Assembly (NCBI RefSeq): GCF_000022145.1
Contig: NC_011891.1
Coordinates: 744,001-808,000, forward strand
Source: Anaeromyxobacter dehalogenans 2CP-1
GTDB lineage: Bacteria; Myxococcota; Myxococcia; Myxococcales; Anaeromyxobacteraceae
DNA: 64,000 nt
Reading direction: 5' to 3'
Positions 47,363 through 57,041 of the stretch are shown in pieces. Both the position numbers and the translations under genes were made by a program. The notes beneath the pieces are model-generated. The model was not told the DNA's origin and did no database searches. It worked only from the letters and a program-made list of their open reading frames with translations. Each line of letters begins with the position of its first letter. Position 1 is the stretch's first letter.

Positions 47363-48058
47363 TCAGCCGGCCACTGCACGGAGCGCGGCCGTGTCCTCGA
47401 GCGACGCGATCACCTGGTCGGCGCCGCTCGCGGCGAGCTCGGCGGCCGAGTAGCGGCCGGTCGCGACCGCCAGCACCGGGCATCCCACCAGGTGGGCCGC
47501 GGCCACGTCGCGGGGCGTGTCCCCCACCACCAGCGCCTCGGCGGGGTCGAGCGTGCGCCCGAGCCGGGCCGACGCCCGCCGCACCGCTGCCGCGACCACG
47601 TGCTCCCGCGCCTCGCCGTCGGCCGCGAACCCGCAGATCGCGTCCGGGCCCCAGTCGAACCAGGCGTCGAGGCCGCCGTGGGCGAGCTTCACCCGCGCCC
47701 CCGCCGCCACGTTCCCCGTGCAGAGGCCCTGCGGCACGCGCCCGTGCAGCGACCGGAGCGCCGCCTCCACCCCGGGGAGCACCTGGTACCCCGGGTTGCG
47801 GATCTCCACCGCGAGGTGCTCGAGGTAGCGCGCGAGCACCCCCTCGCAGGCGTCGTCGCTGTACGGGTGCGCGAGGAGCGCGAGCGCCTCGCGGACGATC
47901 AGCCGATCGGTCATGCCGTCGAGCCGCAGGCCGCCCAGCGCGCCATCGATCGGGCCGCAGCGCTCCGCGAGCGCGCGCTCCAGCGCGCGCCGGCCGGCGC
48001 CCCCGCACGAGATGAGCGTCCCGTCCACGTCCCACAGGATGACCGCGGCGCGCCTCAC
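47363..48058 (-). CDS. HAD-superfamily hydrolase (phosphoglycolate phosphatase-like)
   Basis: The product has 231 residues. The GTG at 48056-48058 overlaps the ftsY stop (GTGA) and gives [15 protein letters not shown] with catalytic motif I DVDGTL. Motif II is GLCTGN, Lys in [10 protein letters not shown] and motif [15 protein letters not shown]. The cap is of the helical C1 type (about 18-90). It resembles Gph/PgmB-like phosphatases; the substrate is not fixed by sequence. Translationally coupled to ftsY, a pairing that need not be functional. Confidence 0.85.
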   Translation of the reverse strand: MRRAAVILWDVDGTLISCGGAGRRALERALAERCGPIDGALGGLRLDGMTDRLIVREALALLAHPYSDDACEGVLARYLEHLAVEIRNPGYQVLPGVEAALRSLHGRVPQGLCTGNVAAGARVKLAHGGLDAWFDWGPDAICGFAADGEAREHVVAAAVRRASARLGRTLDPAEALVVGDTPRDVAAAHLVGCPVLAVATGRYSAAELAASGADQVIASLEDTAALRAVAG

Positions 48059-49464
48059 TCGAACAGCGCCTCCACGAACTCGCGCGGCGAGAACGGCTTC
48101 AGGTCGGCGACGCGCTCGCCCACGCCCACGTAGCGTACCGGGATCCGCAGCTCGTCGCAGATCCCGATGATCACCCCGCCCTTGGCGGTGCCGTCGAGCT
48201 TGGTGAGCGCGATGCCGGTCACGCCCAGCGCCTCGTGGAACTGGCGCGCCTGGGCGATGGCGTTCTGGCCGTTGGTGGCGTCGAGCACGAGCAGCACCTC
48301 GTGCGGCGCGCCGGCGGCGGCCTTGCCGATCACCCGCTGCACCTTCTTCAGCTCCTCCATGAGCGGCATCTTGGTGTGGAGGCGCCCGGCGGTGTCGCAG
48401 AGCACCACGTCCACGCCCTCCTGCGCGCCGCGCTGCACCGCCTCGAAGCAGACCGCGGCCGGATCCGCGCCCTCCTTGCCGCGGACGACGGGCGCCGAGA
48501 CGCGCTCGGCCCAGACCTCGAGCTGCTCGCCCGCGGCGGCGCGGAACGTGTCGCCGGCCCCGAGGAGCACCTTGTGCCCCGCGCCCTGCAGCTTCGCGGC
48601 GAGCTTGCCCACCGTGGTCGTCTTGCCCGACCCGTTCACGCCCACCACCATCACCACCCACGGGCGCGCCTCGCCCACCGCGAGCGGCGCGGCCGCGCCG
48701 CCGGTGCCGGCCAGGTCGAGGATGCGCGCGATCTCCTCGCGCAGCGCCGCCTTCAGCCGCTCGGGATCCGACAGCTCCTTGCGGCGGACCTTCTCGCGGG
48801 CGGACTCGAGCAGCCGCGTGGCGGTCTTCACGCCGATGTCCGCCGTGAACAGCACCTCCTCGAGGTCGGCGAGGACCGAGTCGTCCACCACCTTGCCGCC
48901 GGCGAACAGCGCGTTCAGGCGCGCCATGAAGCCGCCGCGGGTCTTCTCCAGGCCCGCCGCCAGGGTCTTGCCCGCCTCGGCCTCGGCGCGCCGCCGCGCC
49001 TCCTCCTCCGCCCGGCGCCTCGCCTCCTCGGCCTCGCGCGCCTGCCGCTCCGCCTCCTCGCGCGCGCGCCGCGCCTCCTCGGCGCGCTCCTCGGCCCGGC
49101 GCTCCTTCTCGAGGCGCTCCGCCTCCTTCTTGCGGCGGTACTCCTCCTTGCGGCGGGCCTCCAGCGCCTCGCGATCCTCGGGCGGCGCCGCGGGCCCGGC
49201 GGCGGGCGGCGGGGGCGGCGGCGCGACGGGTCGCGGGGCCTCGCGGCCGGCCCGGCGGAGCGCCGCGGCGGCCTCCTCCTCGGTGGCGCCGCGGGCGAGC
49301 CGCTCGGCCGGCGGGGCGGCGGGCGGGGCCGCGCGCGGCGGCGCCCCGGGCGCGGCGCGCCGCTTCCGGGCGAGCCGCAGCGCGGCCAGCACCACGAGGA
49401 GGAGCACGGCGACGACGATCGCGACGGCGGCGGCGTCGTTCGCGGTGAGTGCGAGCGGGATCAC
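48055..49464 (-). CDS. ftsY: FtsY, signal recognition particle receptor
   Basis: The product has 469 residues. A hydrophobic N-terminus (about 8-30, [17 protein letters not shown]) anchors it directly in the membrane, as in myxobacterial FtsY. A highly charged Ala/Arg/Glu acidic-basic A domain follows (about 35-175). The NG domain (about 180-469) has G1 [16 protein letters not shown]3 DTAGRL, G4 [10 protein letters not shown] and the FtsY end [22 protein letters not shown]. It docks SRP-ribosome complexes at the membrane. The long charged repeat region explains several false open frames in this stretch. Confidence 0.95.
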   Translation of the reverse strand: MIPLALTANDAAAVAIVVAVLLLVVLAALRLARKRRAAPGAPPRAAPPAAPPAERLARGATEEEAAAALRRAGREAPRPVAPPPPPPAAGPAAPPEDREALEARRKEEYRRKKEAERLEKERRAEERAEEARRAREEAERQAREAEEARRRAEEEARRRAEAEAGKTLAAGLEKTRGGFMARLNALFAGGKVVDDSVLADLEEVLFTADIGVKTATRLLESAREKVRRKELSDPERLKAALREEIARILDLAGTGGAAAPLAVGEARPWVVMVVGVNGSGKTTTVGKLAAKLQGAGHKVLLGAGDTFRAAAGEQLEVWAERVSAPVVRGKEGADPAAVCFEAVQRGAQEGVDVVLCDTAGRLHTKMPLMEELKKVQRVIGKAAAGAPHEVLLVLDATNGQNAIAQARQFHEALGVTGIALTKLDGTAKGGVIIGICDELRIPVRYVGVGERVADLKPFSPREFVEALFE

Positions 49465-49670
49465 GGCGGGCGGGCTCCGGGCGAGGAAAATGCTGCGGGA
49501 GCCCGAGCATATAGGGCCCCCGGCGCGCGGGTGTCAATTCGCTGCGGCGGCGCGCCGACCCGGCTCTGGAGGCGTGAACGGCCAGCGAGCGGAGCGAGCC
49601 CGCCGGGGCGCTGCCGCGCGCGCGGCGAGGCCGCCCGCGGCGGCGCACGGGACCCGGCGAGCAGGGTGGG

Positions 49671-49711
49671 GCCCCGCGGAGCTCCGCTCCGTGGGGCGGG
49701 GCGCAGCCCCG
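49671..49711 (-). terminator. Two tandem hairpins after smc
   Basis: CGGGGC-GCA-GCCCCG (49697-49711) lies 10 bases after the smc stop. Next comes GCCCCGCGGAGC-TCC-GCTCCGTGGGGC (49671-49697), a 12-bp stem with one mismatch. No T-run. Likely the end of the smc transcript. Confidence 0.55.
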
Positions 49712-49720
49712 TCCGATCGT

Positions 49721-52700
49721 TCAGGCCGCGGCGGCCTCGCGGGTGCGCTCGGAGAGCCGCACCGAGACCAGCTTGGAGACGCCCGGCTCCTCCATGGTCA
49801 CCCCGTAGAGCGTGTCCACCATCTCCATGGTCCGCTTGTTGTGGGTGATCAGGATGAACTGCGAGTTCTTCGACATCTCCTTCACCATCTCGTTGTAGCG
49901 GCCCACGTTCGCGTCGTCGAGCGGCGCGTCGACCTCGTCCAGCAGGCAGAACGGGGTGGGCTTGATGAGGAAGATGGCGAAGATGAGCGAGACGGCCGTG
50001 AGCGCCTTCTCGCCGCCGGAGAGCAGGTTGACGCTCTGGAGCTTCTTCCCGGGCGGCTGCGCGAAGATCTCCACGCCCTGCTCGCCGTCGCCCTCGGCGG
50101 CGGTGAGCACCAGGCCGGCGCGCCCGCCCGCGAACAGGCGCGGGAACACCTGCTGGAACTTCTCGTTCACCCGGTCGAACGTCTCCTGGAAGCGCTCGCG
50201 GCTGGCGCGGTTGATCTTGACGATGGCGGCCTTGAGGTCGGCGAGCGACCGCTCCAGGTCGGCGCGCTGCTCGCTCATGAACGCGTGCCGGTTCGACAGC
50301 TCGTCGTACTCCTCGATGGCGGTCAGGTTGATGGCGCCCATCCGCTCGGCCTGCCCCTTGAGCTCGTCCAGCCGCTCGCGCTCGGCGTCCCCGGGCGGCT
50401 TCTCCAGGTGGAAGCGGCCCACCTCCCACCGCAGCTCGGCCTGGCAGCGCTCCCGGGTCTGCTCCTCGAGGTGCGAGAGCTCCAGCGCGTGCTCGCGCGC
50501 GGTCAGCGCCGCCTCGGCGCAGGCCTGCCGCACCGCCTCGGCGCGGCCGCGCAGCTCGCGCGCCTCGGCCTCGCGGCCGCGCGAAGCGGCCACCAGCCCC
50601 TCGTGCGCCGCGCGCGCGCGCGCCAGCTCCTCGCGGACCGCGGCCAGGTCCTGCCCCAGCCGGCCCAGGTCCACCCGCGTGCCCTCCAGCCGGCCGCGCA
50701 GCTCCGCGGCGCGCGCGTTCGCCTCGGAGAGCGCGGCGAACAGCCGCCCGCGCCGCTCGTCCACCTCGCGCCGCGTGTCGTCGATCCGCTTGAGGGCGGA
50801 GCCGATGCCCTCGCGCCGCTCGGCGTCCGCGGCGGCCTTCACCTTCAGGTTCATCAGCTCGGCGGAGAGCACGTCGCCGCGGGCGCGGGTGTGCTCGAGC
50901 GCCGCCACCGCCTCGCGGGCCCGCTCCTCGGCGCGTCCCTGCTCGGCCTCGGCGGTCGCCGCCGCGACCCGGTGCTCCTCCTCCTCGCGCACCAGCCCGG
51001 CGACCCCGTCCTCGAGCTGCTTCCGCTCCGCCTCGAGCTGGCCGGTGCGGTCGGCCACGCGCTCCAGCTCGGAGCCCACGCGGGCGAGGTCCTTCTCCTC
51101 CTCGACGAGCGCCAGCTCCTTCTCGCGCCCGTCCTTGTCGAGCGACTTCAGCGCCGCCTCGAGCTGGAGCAGCCGCGCCTGCAGGGTCCGGTGCCGCTCC
51201 TGCGCCAGCGAGAACTCCGCCTCGAAGCCGCGGACCGTCTCCTCCAGCTCCTGCACCTCGCGCCGCCGCTGCAGCGCGCCGTGGCCCTCGCCCTCGAGCG
51301 GCCCGCCGGTGACGACGCCGTAGGGGTCGAGCACCTCGCCGTCGAGCGTGACCAGCGTCCGCTTCACCGCGCTCTGCTGCCAGATCTCCAGCGCGGAGGG
51401 CAGGTCGCGCACGATGATGGCGTCGCCGAGGAGGAAGCGGGCCACCTTCTCGTACGAGGGGTCGAACGTCACCACGTCGAGGCAGACCGCCACGAAGCCG
51501 GGCTGCGCCCGGTCGGCCTCGGTGGGGTCGCTCGCGCCCGCCTCTCGCAGGCGCGCCATCGGGATGAGCGAGGCGCGCCCCTCGGCCGCGGTCTTCAGGT
51601 AGTCGATGGCCTCGACGCCCTGGGAGTGGCTCTCGACGATGACGTACTGGAGCCGCTCGCCCAGCACCGCCTCGATCGCGTTCTCGTACTCCTCCGGCGC
51701 GGACACCACGTCCGCCACCAGCCCGAAGATGCCGTGGTCGCGCGGCTCGTCCTGGCCGGCCCGGGTCATCAGGCTCCGCACGCCGCGGCCGTAGCCCTCG
51801 TAGTTGCGGACGATCTCGAGGAGGCTCTGCAGGCGGGAGCGCTTCTCCGCCAGCTCCTCGCGCAGCGTGATGAGCTTCGCCTCGTTCTGGATGAACTCGG
51901 CGCGGGTGCGCTCGAGCAGCTCCTCCTGCGCGCCCCGCTGCTCGTCCAGGCGGAGCTTCAGCTGGCGGGTGTGGCCCAGCTTCTCCACGTGGCGCGCGCG
52001 CGCCTCGTCGAGCTGGCCGGCGCGCTTCGCCAGGTCGTCGGCCTCGGCGCGGTTGCGCTCGATGCGGCCGCGCAGGTCGAGCCGCTGGCGCTCGATCTGC
52101 GCGAGCTGGCTGCGGTGCGAGGTGGCCTCGGAGAGCGCGGCGGCGGCGGCGGCCCGCGAGCGGTCGGCCTCGGCCTGCAGCGCGCCCTGCTCGCGGCCGG
52201 CGTCGCGCAGCGCGGCCTCGGCCTCGCCCAGGCGGCCCTCGTCGGTGGTGACGAGGGACTGCAGGTCGTCGCGCTGCCGGAGCAGCGTCTCGCGCTCGGC
52301 GGCGAGCGCCTCGGCCTGGTCCTTCAGCGCCTCCACCTCGGCCGCCTGCGCGCGGGTGCGCTCCGCGATCTGGTCGAGCTCGCGCGCCGCCGCCTCCACC
52401 GAGACCTCGGAGACGCGCGCGGCGCTCTCCAGCGCGTGCTCGCGGGTGCCCAGGTCGGCGACCCGCGCCTCGCTCTCGCCGCCGAGGGCGCGGTCCTGCT
52501 CCAGCGCGCCGTCGAGCTCGGCGAGGCGGGCCGACAGCTCGGCCTCCTCCGCCTTCAGCGCGGCCTGCCGCTCCTCGGCGGCGCGGCGGGTGGCGGTCAG
52601 CTCCAGGTAGCGGGCCGCGGCGGTGCGCAGCTCGAGCTCGCGGATCTGCCCGCGCAGCGCCTTGTACTTCTCCGCCTTGCGCGCCTGCCGGTTGAGCGAC

Positions 52701-53320
52701 TCGAGCTGCTTGCCCAGCTCCTGGACGATGTCGGCGACGCGCAGCAGGTTCTGCTGCGTGGCCTCCATCTTCCGCTCGGCCGCCTCGCGGCGCTTCTTGT
52801 ACTTCGTGATGCCGGCCGCCTCCTCGATGATGGCGCGCCGGTCCTCGGGGCGGGCGGAGACGATCTGGCCGATGCGGCCCTGCTCGATGATCGAGTAGGC
52901 GGTGCGGCCCACGCCCGAGCCGAAGAAGATGTCGTTCACGTCCAGCAGCCGGGCCTGGACGCCGTTCACCAGGTACTCGGACTCGCCGGTGCGGAACAGG
53001 CGGCGGCCGACGGTGATCTCCCCGAAGCCCTGGTACTGCGGCGGCAGCTCGCTGGGCCGGTCGTTGACGAAGGTGAGCATCACCTCCGCCATGGAGAGCG
53101 GGGGCTTCGACTCCGACCCGTTGAAGATCACGTCCTCCATGGACCGGCCGCGGAGGTGGCGCGCCGACTGCTCGCCGAGGACCCACCGGATCGAGTCGGC
53201 CACGTTGGACTTGCCGCAGCCGTTCGGGCCGACCACGCCGGTCACCCCGTCGTCGAAGGCGATGACGGTCTTGTCCATGAAGGACTTGAACCCGACAATG
53301 TCGAGGCGACGGATGCGCAT
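49721..53320 (-). CDS. smc: SMC, chromosome condensation ATPase
   Basis: The product has 1199 residues. The start is the ATG at 53318-53320, because MRIRRLDIVGFKSFMDK is the conserved SMC N-terminus; six residues upstream are extra. The N-terminal head has Walker A GPNGCGKSN. Two coiled coils (about 165-500 and 665-1020) surround the hinge (about 510-640; GIFGLVADVVSAPEEYENA). The C-terminal head has the signature NLLSGGEKALTAVSLIFA and Walker B FCLLDEVDAPLDDANV. It forms rings that organise and separate chromosomes with ScpA/ScpB, which are not in the window. Full size and intact. Confidence 0.97.
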   Translation of the reverse strand: MRIRRLDIVGFKSFMDKTVIAFDDGVTGVVGPNGCGKSNVADSIRWVLGEQSARHLRGRSMEDVIFNGSESKPPLSMAEVMLTFVNDRPSELPPQYQGFGEITVGRRLFRTGESEYLVNGVQARLLDVNDIFFGSGVGRTAYSIIEQGRIGQIVSARPEDRRAIIEEAAGITKYKKRREAAERKMEATQQNLLRVADIVQELGKQLESLNRQARKAEKYKALRGQIRELELRTAAARYLELTATRRAAEERQAALKAEEAELSARLAELDGALEQDRALGGESEARVADLGTREHALESAARVSEVSVEAAARELDQIAERTRAQAAEVEALKDQAEALAAERETLLRQRDDLQSLVTTDEGRLGEAEAALRDAGREQGALQAEADRSRAAAAAALSEATSHRSQLAQIERQRLDLRGRIERNRAEADDLAKRAGQLDEARARHVEKLGHTRQLKLRLDEQRGAQEELLERTRAEFIQNEAKLITLREELAEKRSRLQSLLEIVRNYEGYGRGVRSLMTRAGQDEPRDHGIFGLVADVVSAPEEYENAIEAVLGERLQYVIVESHSQGVEAIDYLKTAAEGRASLIPMARLREAGASDPTEADRAQPGFVAVCLDVVTFDPSYEKVARFLLGDAIIVRDLPSALEIWQQSAVKRTLVTLDGEVLDPYGVVTGGPLEGEGHGALQRRREVQELEETVRGFEAEFSLAQERHRTLQARLLQLEAALKSLDKDGREKELALVEEEKDLARVGSELERVADRTGQLEAERKQLEDGVAGLVREEEEHRVAAATAEAEQGRAEERAREAVAALEHTRARGDVLSAELMNLKVKAAADAERREGIGSALKRIDDTRREVDERRGRLFAALSEANARAAELRGRLEGTRVDLGRLGQDLAAVREELARARAAHEGLVAASRGREAEARELRGRAEAVRQACAEAALTAREHALELSHLEEQTRERCQAELRWEVGRFHLEKPPGDAERERLDELKGQAERMGAINLTAIEEYDELSNRHAFMSEQRADLERSLADLKAAIVKINRASRERFQETFDRVNEKFQQVFPRLFAGGRAGLVLTAAEGDGEQGVEIFAQPPGKKLQSVNLLSGGEKALTAVSLIFAIFLIKPTPFCLLDEVDAPLDDANVGRYNEMVKEMSKNSQFILITHNKRTMEMVDTLYGVTMEEPGVSKLVSVRLSERTREAAAA

Positions 53321-53422
53321 GGCGAAACGCGATATCACGACCCCATGGGCGAGTTCAAGCGAAGCCCTTGATCAATGGGGGGTTTTCACCGGCCGCCGCG
53401 CCGCAGCCCGGGCGGCGGCACC

Positions 53423-53441
53423 CGTTTCCCATGGGGAAACG
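53423..53441. promoter_or_regulatory. Palindrome between divergent smc and MCP genes
   Basis: CGTTTCCC (53423-53430), centre ATG, GGGAAACG (53434-53441): a perfect 8-3-8 inverted repeat in an otherwise GC-rich gap. It is about 63 bases upstream of the MCP -10 box and about 100 bases from the smc start. Operator candidate. Confidence 0.5.
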
Positions 53442-53503
53442 CGACCTTGCGTTGCCTGACGTGTATGGCCGCCCAGGGGCAGCGCCAGCGCGCTCCCCCG
53501 GGA

Positions 53504-53509
53504 TACACT
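53504..53509 (+). promoter_or_regulatory. -10 box of the MCP gene
   Basis: TACACT ends 11 bases before the ATG at 53520. No good -35 hexamer was found at the normal distance. Short- or no-leader geometry, like several genes here. Confidence 0.4.
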
Positions 53510-53519
53510 CCCGGGCCAC

Positions 53520-56003
53520 ATGCGCTTCGGTTGGCGGCTGGTCCGGAACGTCGCGTCGATGATCCTGCTCGGCACGGCGCTGGGGTGGTGGGTGACGCAG
53601 GCGTTCCCGCTCTCCGCGCCCCAGCGCGAGGCGCTGCGGTGGGCGCTCCTCGCGAGCGTGGCGCTGGAGTGGGCCGCGGCGGGCGGGGCCGTCTGGGCCC
53701 TGTCGCGGCCGCTGCGCGCCGCCGACGACGCGCACCGCGGCGCCGGCGCCATCCCGACGCCGCTCGCGCTGCGCGCCGCCGCCACCGGCCACCGGCTGCC
53801 TGCCTACACCGCCGCGGTGGTGCTCGCCGCCGGCGTGCTCGCCACGGTGGTGCTGACCGCGCTGGCCCGCGCGCGCGGGGTCCCGCTCGACCTCGGCCTG
53901 GCCGGCGCCGCGGTGGGCTTCGCCAGCGCCTCGCTCGCGGCGATGCTCTGCTACGCGCTCGCCGGCACCGCCGCCGGCGAGGTGTTCGAGCGGCTCGGCC
54001 CGGACGCCGAGGTCGCCGTCCAGGGCACGGTGCGCGGGAAGATCCTGATCCTCGCGCTCGGCCTCATCACCATCTGCGTGCTCCTCTTCGCCGCCACCGG
54101 CTACGTCCGCTACCGGGGCGACATCGATCGCGAGTACGTCGCCACCGCCGCCCACGCGCAGGAGAGCGCGGTCGCCTCCGGCGTGGCCGCGAGCGACGCG
54201 GAGCTGGCCGAGCACCTCTGGCTCGTGACCGGCACGCCCTCGGCCGTGCTCGGCCCCGGCGGCGCGGTGGTGGCGCGCTTCGGCGCGGGCCGGGTCCCGT
54301 TCGAGGGCGCGGCCGCTGCGGCCGCGGGCGCGCTCCGGGTCGAGGACGGCTGGCTCGTGTCGCGCGCCACCGCCTCGGGCGGGCGCGTGGTCTCGTGGCT
54401 CCCGGAGGAGCCGGTGCGCGCGCGGCGGCGCGCGTTCTGGGGCGCGCTCGCCGTCAGCGCCCTGGTGGTCTACGCGGCGACCGCGCTGCTCGCCTGGCTC
54501 GCCGCCAGCGCCATCACGCTCCCGTTCCGGACGCTCGGCCGCGCCGCGGACCGCATCGCCTCGGGCGACCTCGCCGCCAGCCCGCCGTCGGTCTCGCGCG
54601 ACGAGATGGGCCAGCTCGCCGCCGACTTCCGGCGCATGGCGCAGGGGTTGAAGGCGCTGGTCGTGGACGTGCAATCGGCGAGCGAGGGCGTCTCGGCCGG
54701 CGCGCGCGAGGCGGGCGCCATCGGCGAGCGGGTGCGGGCCGGCGCGCTGGACCAGCACGCCGGGGCGGTGGCGGCGCAGGGCGCGGTGGAGGCGATGGAG
54801 GGCTCGATCGCGCTGGTGGCGCGCGGGGTCGGCGGCCTGTCGGAGTACGTCTCGGCGACCACGCAGCAGGTGGGCGAGATGGCGTCCGGCCTGGACGAGG
54901 TGCGGCGGAAGGGGGCCGAGCTGGAGCGCGCCATGGCGGTCGCGCTCCGCGACGTGGAGTCGCTCGCGCACGCGGGCCGCGACGCCGACGCCACGCTCGC
55001 CGAGCTGGAGCAGCACGCCGGCCATGCCGCCGGGACGCTCTCGGCGGTGCGGTCGTCCATCGGGACGCTGGAGCGCGCCGCCGAGGAGAGCGAGCGCACC
55101 GCCGGGATGGTGGCCGACGTGGCCGAGCGGGCCGGCGGGGTGGTGGAGGAGACGGTGCACGGGATCGAGGCGCTGCGCGCGGCGGTCGCCGACGCGCACC
55201 GCCGCGTGGCGGCGCTGGGGCGGCGCTCCGACGACATCGACCAGGTGGTGGACTTCATCTCGGAGGTGGCCGGGCGCACCAGCCTGCTGTCGCTCAACGC
55301 CTCCATCATCGCCTCGCAGGCGGGCGAGCACGGCAAGGGCTTCGCGGTGGTGGCCGAGCAGATCCGCGAGCTGGCGGCGCAGATCGCCCGCTCGACCACG
55401 TCGATCGGCGACATCGTCCGCGCGGTGCGCGACGACGTGGAGGGCACCGCCGCCCTCATCGACCGCGGCGACGCGCTCGCCGGCGAGGGCGTGAAGCTGG
55501 CCCGCAACTCGCTCGAGGCGCTCGGCGAGATCCGCCGCTCCACCGCGCAGGGGCGCGAGACCGCCGCCGCGATCCGGGCGGCGGTCGGCTCGCACGCACA
55601 GTCCACGCACGAGGTCTCGCTGCTGGTGGAGTCGGTGGCGGAGGGCTCTCGCGCGGTCGCGGCCGCGGTGCAGCTGGTGGGCCGCAGCGCCGCCGGGGTG
55701 AACACCGCGTCGCGCAGCGTGAACGCGATGGCCGACCAGGTGGCGCGCGCGCTGGAGGACCAGTCCACGCGGGGCCGGCAGCAGCTGGAGAGCCTCGGGC
55801 GCGTGGAGCGGATGCTCGCGGAGATCGGGCGCGCGGTGGAGCACCACAACGCGGCCACGCGCCGGGTCCGCGAGGGGCTGCGGGCGCTCTCGCAGACGGC
55901 CGGCGACCACGAGCGCGCGGTGGAGGGGCTGTCCGGCCTGGCCGAGCGGCTCGGCTCCCGCTCGCGCGCGCTGGCGGAGCGGGTGGGGCGCTTCAAGGTC
56001 TAG
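53520..56003 (+). CDS. Orphan methyl-accepting chemotaxis-like protein
   Basis: The product has 827 residues. There are about six transmembrane helices: four close together at the N-terminus (about 10-30, 38-60, 92-117, 124-150), then 172-192 and 318-342 around a small periplasmic sensor (about 193-318). HAMP follows (ITLPFRTLGRAADRIASGDL). A long coiled-coil signalling domain has the hairpin tip LSLNASIIASQAGEHGKGFAVVAEQIRELA; the usual tip has LNAAIEAARAGEQGRGF. CheA/CheW contact residues are mostly kept, while the EAARAGE stretch is changed. No che genes adjoin. It may signal to a remote Che cluster or act as a non-chemotactic receptor. Confidence 0.88.
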   Translation: MRFGWRLVRNVASMILLGTALGWWVTQAFPLSAPQREALRWALLASVALEWAAAGGAVWALSRPLRAADDAHRGAGAIPTPLALRAAATGHRLPAYTAAVVLAAGVLATVVLTALARARGVPLDLGLAGAAVGFASASLAAMLCYALAGTAAGEVFERLGPDAEVAVQGTVRGKILILALGLITICVLLFAATGYVRYRGDIDREYVATAAHAQESAVASGVAASDAELAEHLWLVTGTPSAVLGPGGAVVARFGAGRVPFEGAAAAAAGALRVEDGWLVSRATASGGRVVSWLPEEPVRARRRAFWGALAVSALVVYAATALLAWLAASAITLPFRTLGRAADRIASGDLAASPPSVSRDEMGQLAADFRRMAQGLKALVVDVQSASEGVSAGAREAGAIGERVRAGALDQHAGAVAAQGAVEAMEGSIALVARGVGGLSEYVSATTQQVGEMASGLDEVRRKGAELERAMAVALRDVESLAHAGRDADATLAELEQHAGHAAGTLSAVRSSIGTLERAAEESERTAGMVADVAERAGGVVEETVHGIEALRAAVADAHRRVAALGRRSDDIDQVVDFISEVAGRTSLLSLNASIIASQAGEHGKGFAVVAEQIRELAAQIARSTTSIGDIVRAVRDDVEGTAALIDRGDALAGEGVKLARNSLEALGEIRRSTAQGRETAAAIRAAVGSHAQSTHEVSLLVESVAEGSRAVAAAVQLVGRSAAGVNTASRSVNAMADQVARALEDQSTRGRQQLESLGRVERMLAEIGRAVEHHNAATRRVREGLRALSQTAGDHERAVEGLSGLAERLGSRSRALAERVGRFKV

Positions 56004-56024
56004 CGGGCGGGCGGTCCCCCCCGG

Positions 56025-57038
56025 CTACTCCTCGTCGCCGCCGCCCATGGGCGCGCGGCCCTGCCCCGGCGTCAGCACGATGCGCGGGTGTCCGAGCGTC
56101 CCCACCACCTGGAGCCGGTAGGCGCCGTCCGGCGTGCGGGCCGAGGCGAGCGCCGCCTCCACGATGGGCCGCAGGCCGGCGGTCGCGCTCGCGCTCCAGA
56201 AGGCCGGCTGGATGCGCACGGTCGCCTTGCCGAACACGGCCGCGTGCTCGAGGCGCGGCCCGAGGGTCACCGCCAGCCCGTCGGTGGCGAGCTCCACGTC
56301 GCCGCCCTTCGCCTCGAGCCGCTCCACCGCCGCCTTGCCGCCCTCCAGCTTCACGCTGGCGGCGATCTCGCCGAGGCCGACGCGCGGGAGGCGCAGGCCG
56401 GTGGCCATGCCGGGGATGGGCAGCTGGCCCCCGGCCACGCCGGCGCGGGACACCGCCAGCTGCATGCGGCCGGTGGGCCGGCCCGCCGGCGCCTCCGGCA
56501 CGGTGACGTCCACCGAGCCCGAGACCGCGCCCTGCAGGTCCATGCCGGTGGCGACCTTCAGCGGGACCGCCCGGGCCAGGTCGAGCCCCTGGAGCGCCAG
56601 GACCGTGCGCCGCTCGGCGCCGTTCAGGGCGGTGCTGCCGCGCACGCGGCCCTCGTAGACGAGCGCGTCCACGTCCATCACCTGCCGGCCGAGCAGCAGC
56701 GGCAGCACCTGGAGCGACGCGCTCACCCGGTCGATGGCGAGCTGGTGCGAGGCGTGGTCCTCGAGCCGGACGCCCTCCGCCGTCACGCCGAGCAGGCCGC
56801 CCGGGCCGATGTCGTCGGCCTCGAACTGCCAGCCGCGCGCGCCCGCCTCGAGGATCAGCCGCTCGCGCACCGCCTCGGAGGGGAACGTGGCGCGGAGCGC
56901 CACCGCGAACGCGAGCAGCGCGAACACGCCGTAGCCGGCGCGCGGTCGCCACACGTTCCAGTCCACCCGCGACATGCCCGGGAGGCGCGCGAGCCACGGC
57001 ATCGAGGGGAGCCGGATCCGTCCGAGGTCGAGCTTCAT
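56025..57038 (-). CDS. gspN: GspN, type II secretion accessory protein
   Basis: The product has 337 residues. A cytoplasmic basic start is followed by one transmembrane helix (about 36-52, YGVFALLAFAVALRATF) and a beta-rich periplasmic body of the GspN/AsmA-like kind (GWQFEADDIGPGGLLGVTAEGVRLED ... GELPIPG-type turns; LQVVGTLGHPRIVLTP near the end). It is the last gene of gspF-N and overlaps none. GspN is optional in T2SS and may help assemble the platform with GspL/GspM. It ends 21 bases from the convergent MCP gene stop. Confidence 0.82.
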   Translation of the reverse strand: MKLDLGRIRLPSMPWLARLPGMSRVDWNVWRPRAGYGVFALLAFAVALRATFPSEAVRERLILEAGARGWQFEADDIGPGGLLGVTAEGVRLEDHASHQLAIDRVSASLQVLPLLLGRQVMDVDALVYEGRVRGSTALNGAERRTVLALQGLDLARAVPLKVATGMDLQGAVSGSVDVTVPEAPAGRPTGRMQLAVSRAGVAGGQLPIPGMATGLRLPRVGLGEIAASVKLEGGKAAVERLEAKGGDVELATDGLAVTLGPRLEHAAVFGKATVRIQPAFWSASATAGLRPIVEAALASARTPDGAYRLQVVGTLGHPRIVLTPGQGRAPMGGGDEE

Positions 57039-57041
57039 CGG

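Noticed and set aside
48167-53371. A 1734-codon open frame on the plus strand, opposite ftsY and smc
   Set aside because: Antisense to two unmistakable genes. Low-complexity Ser/Arg then Leu/Glu/Arg composition, no domain.
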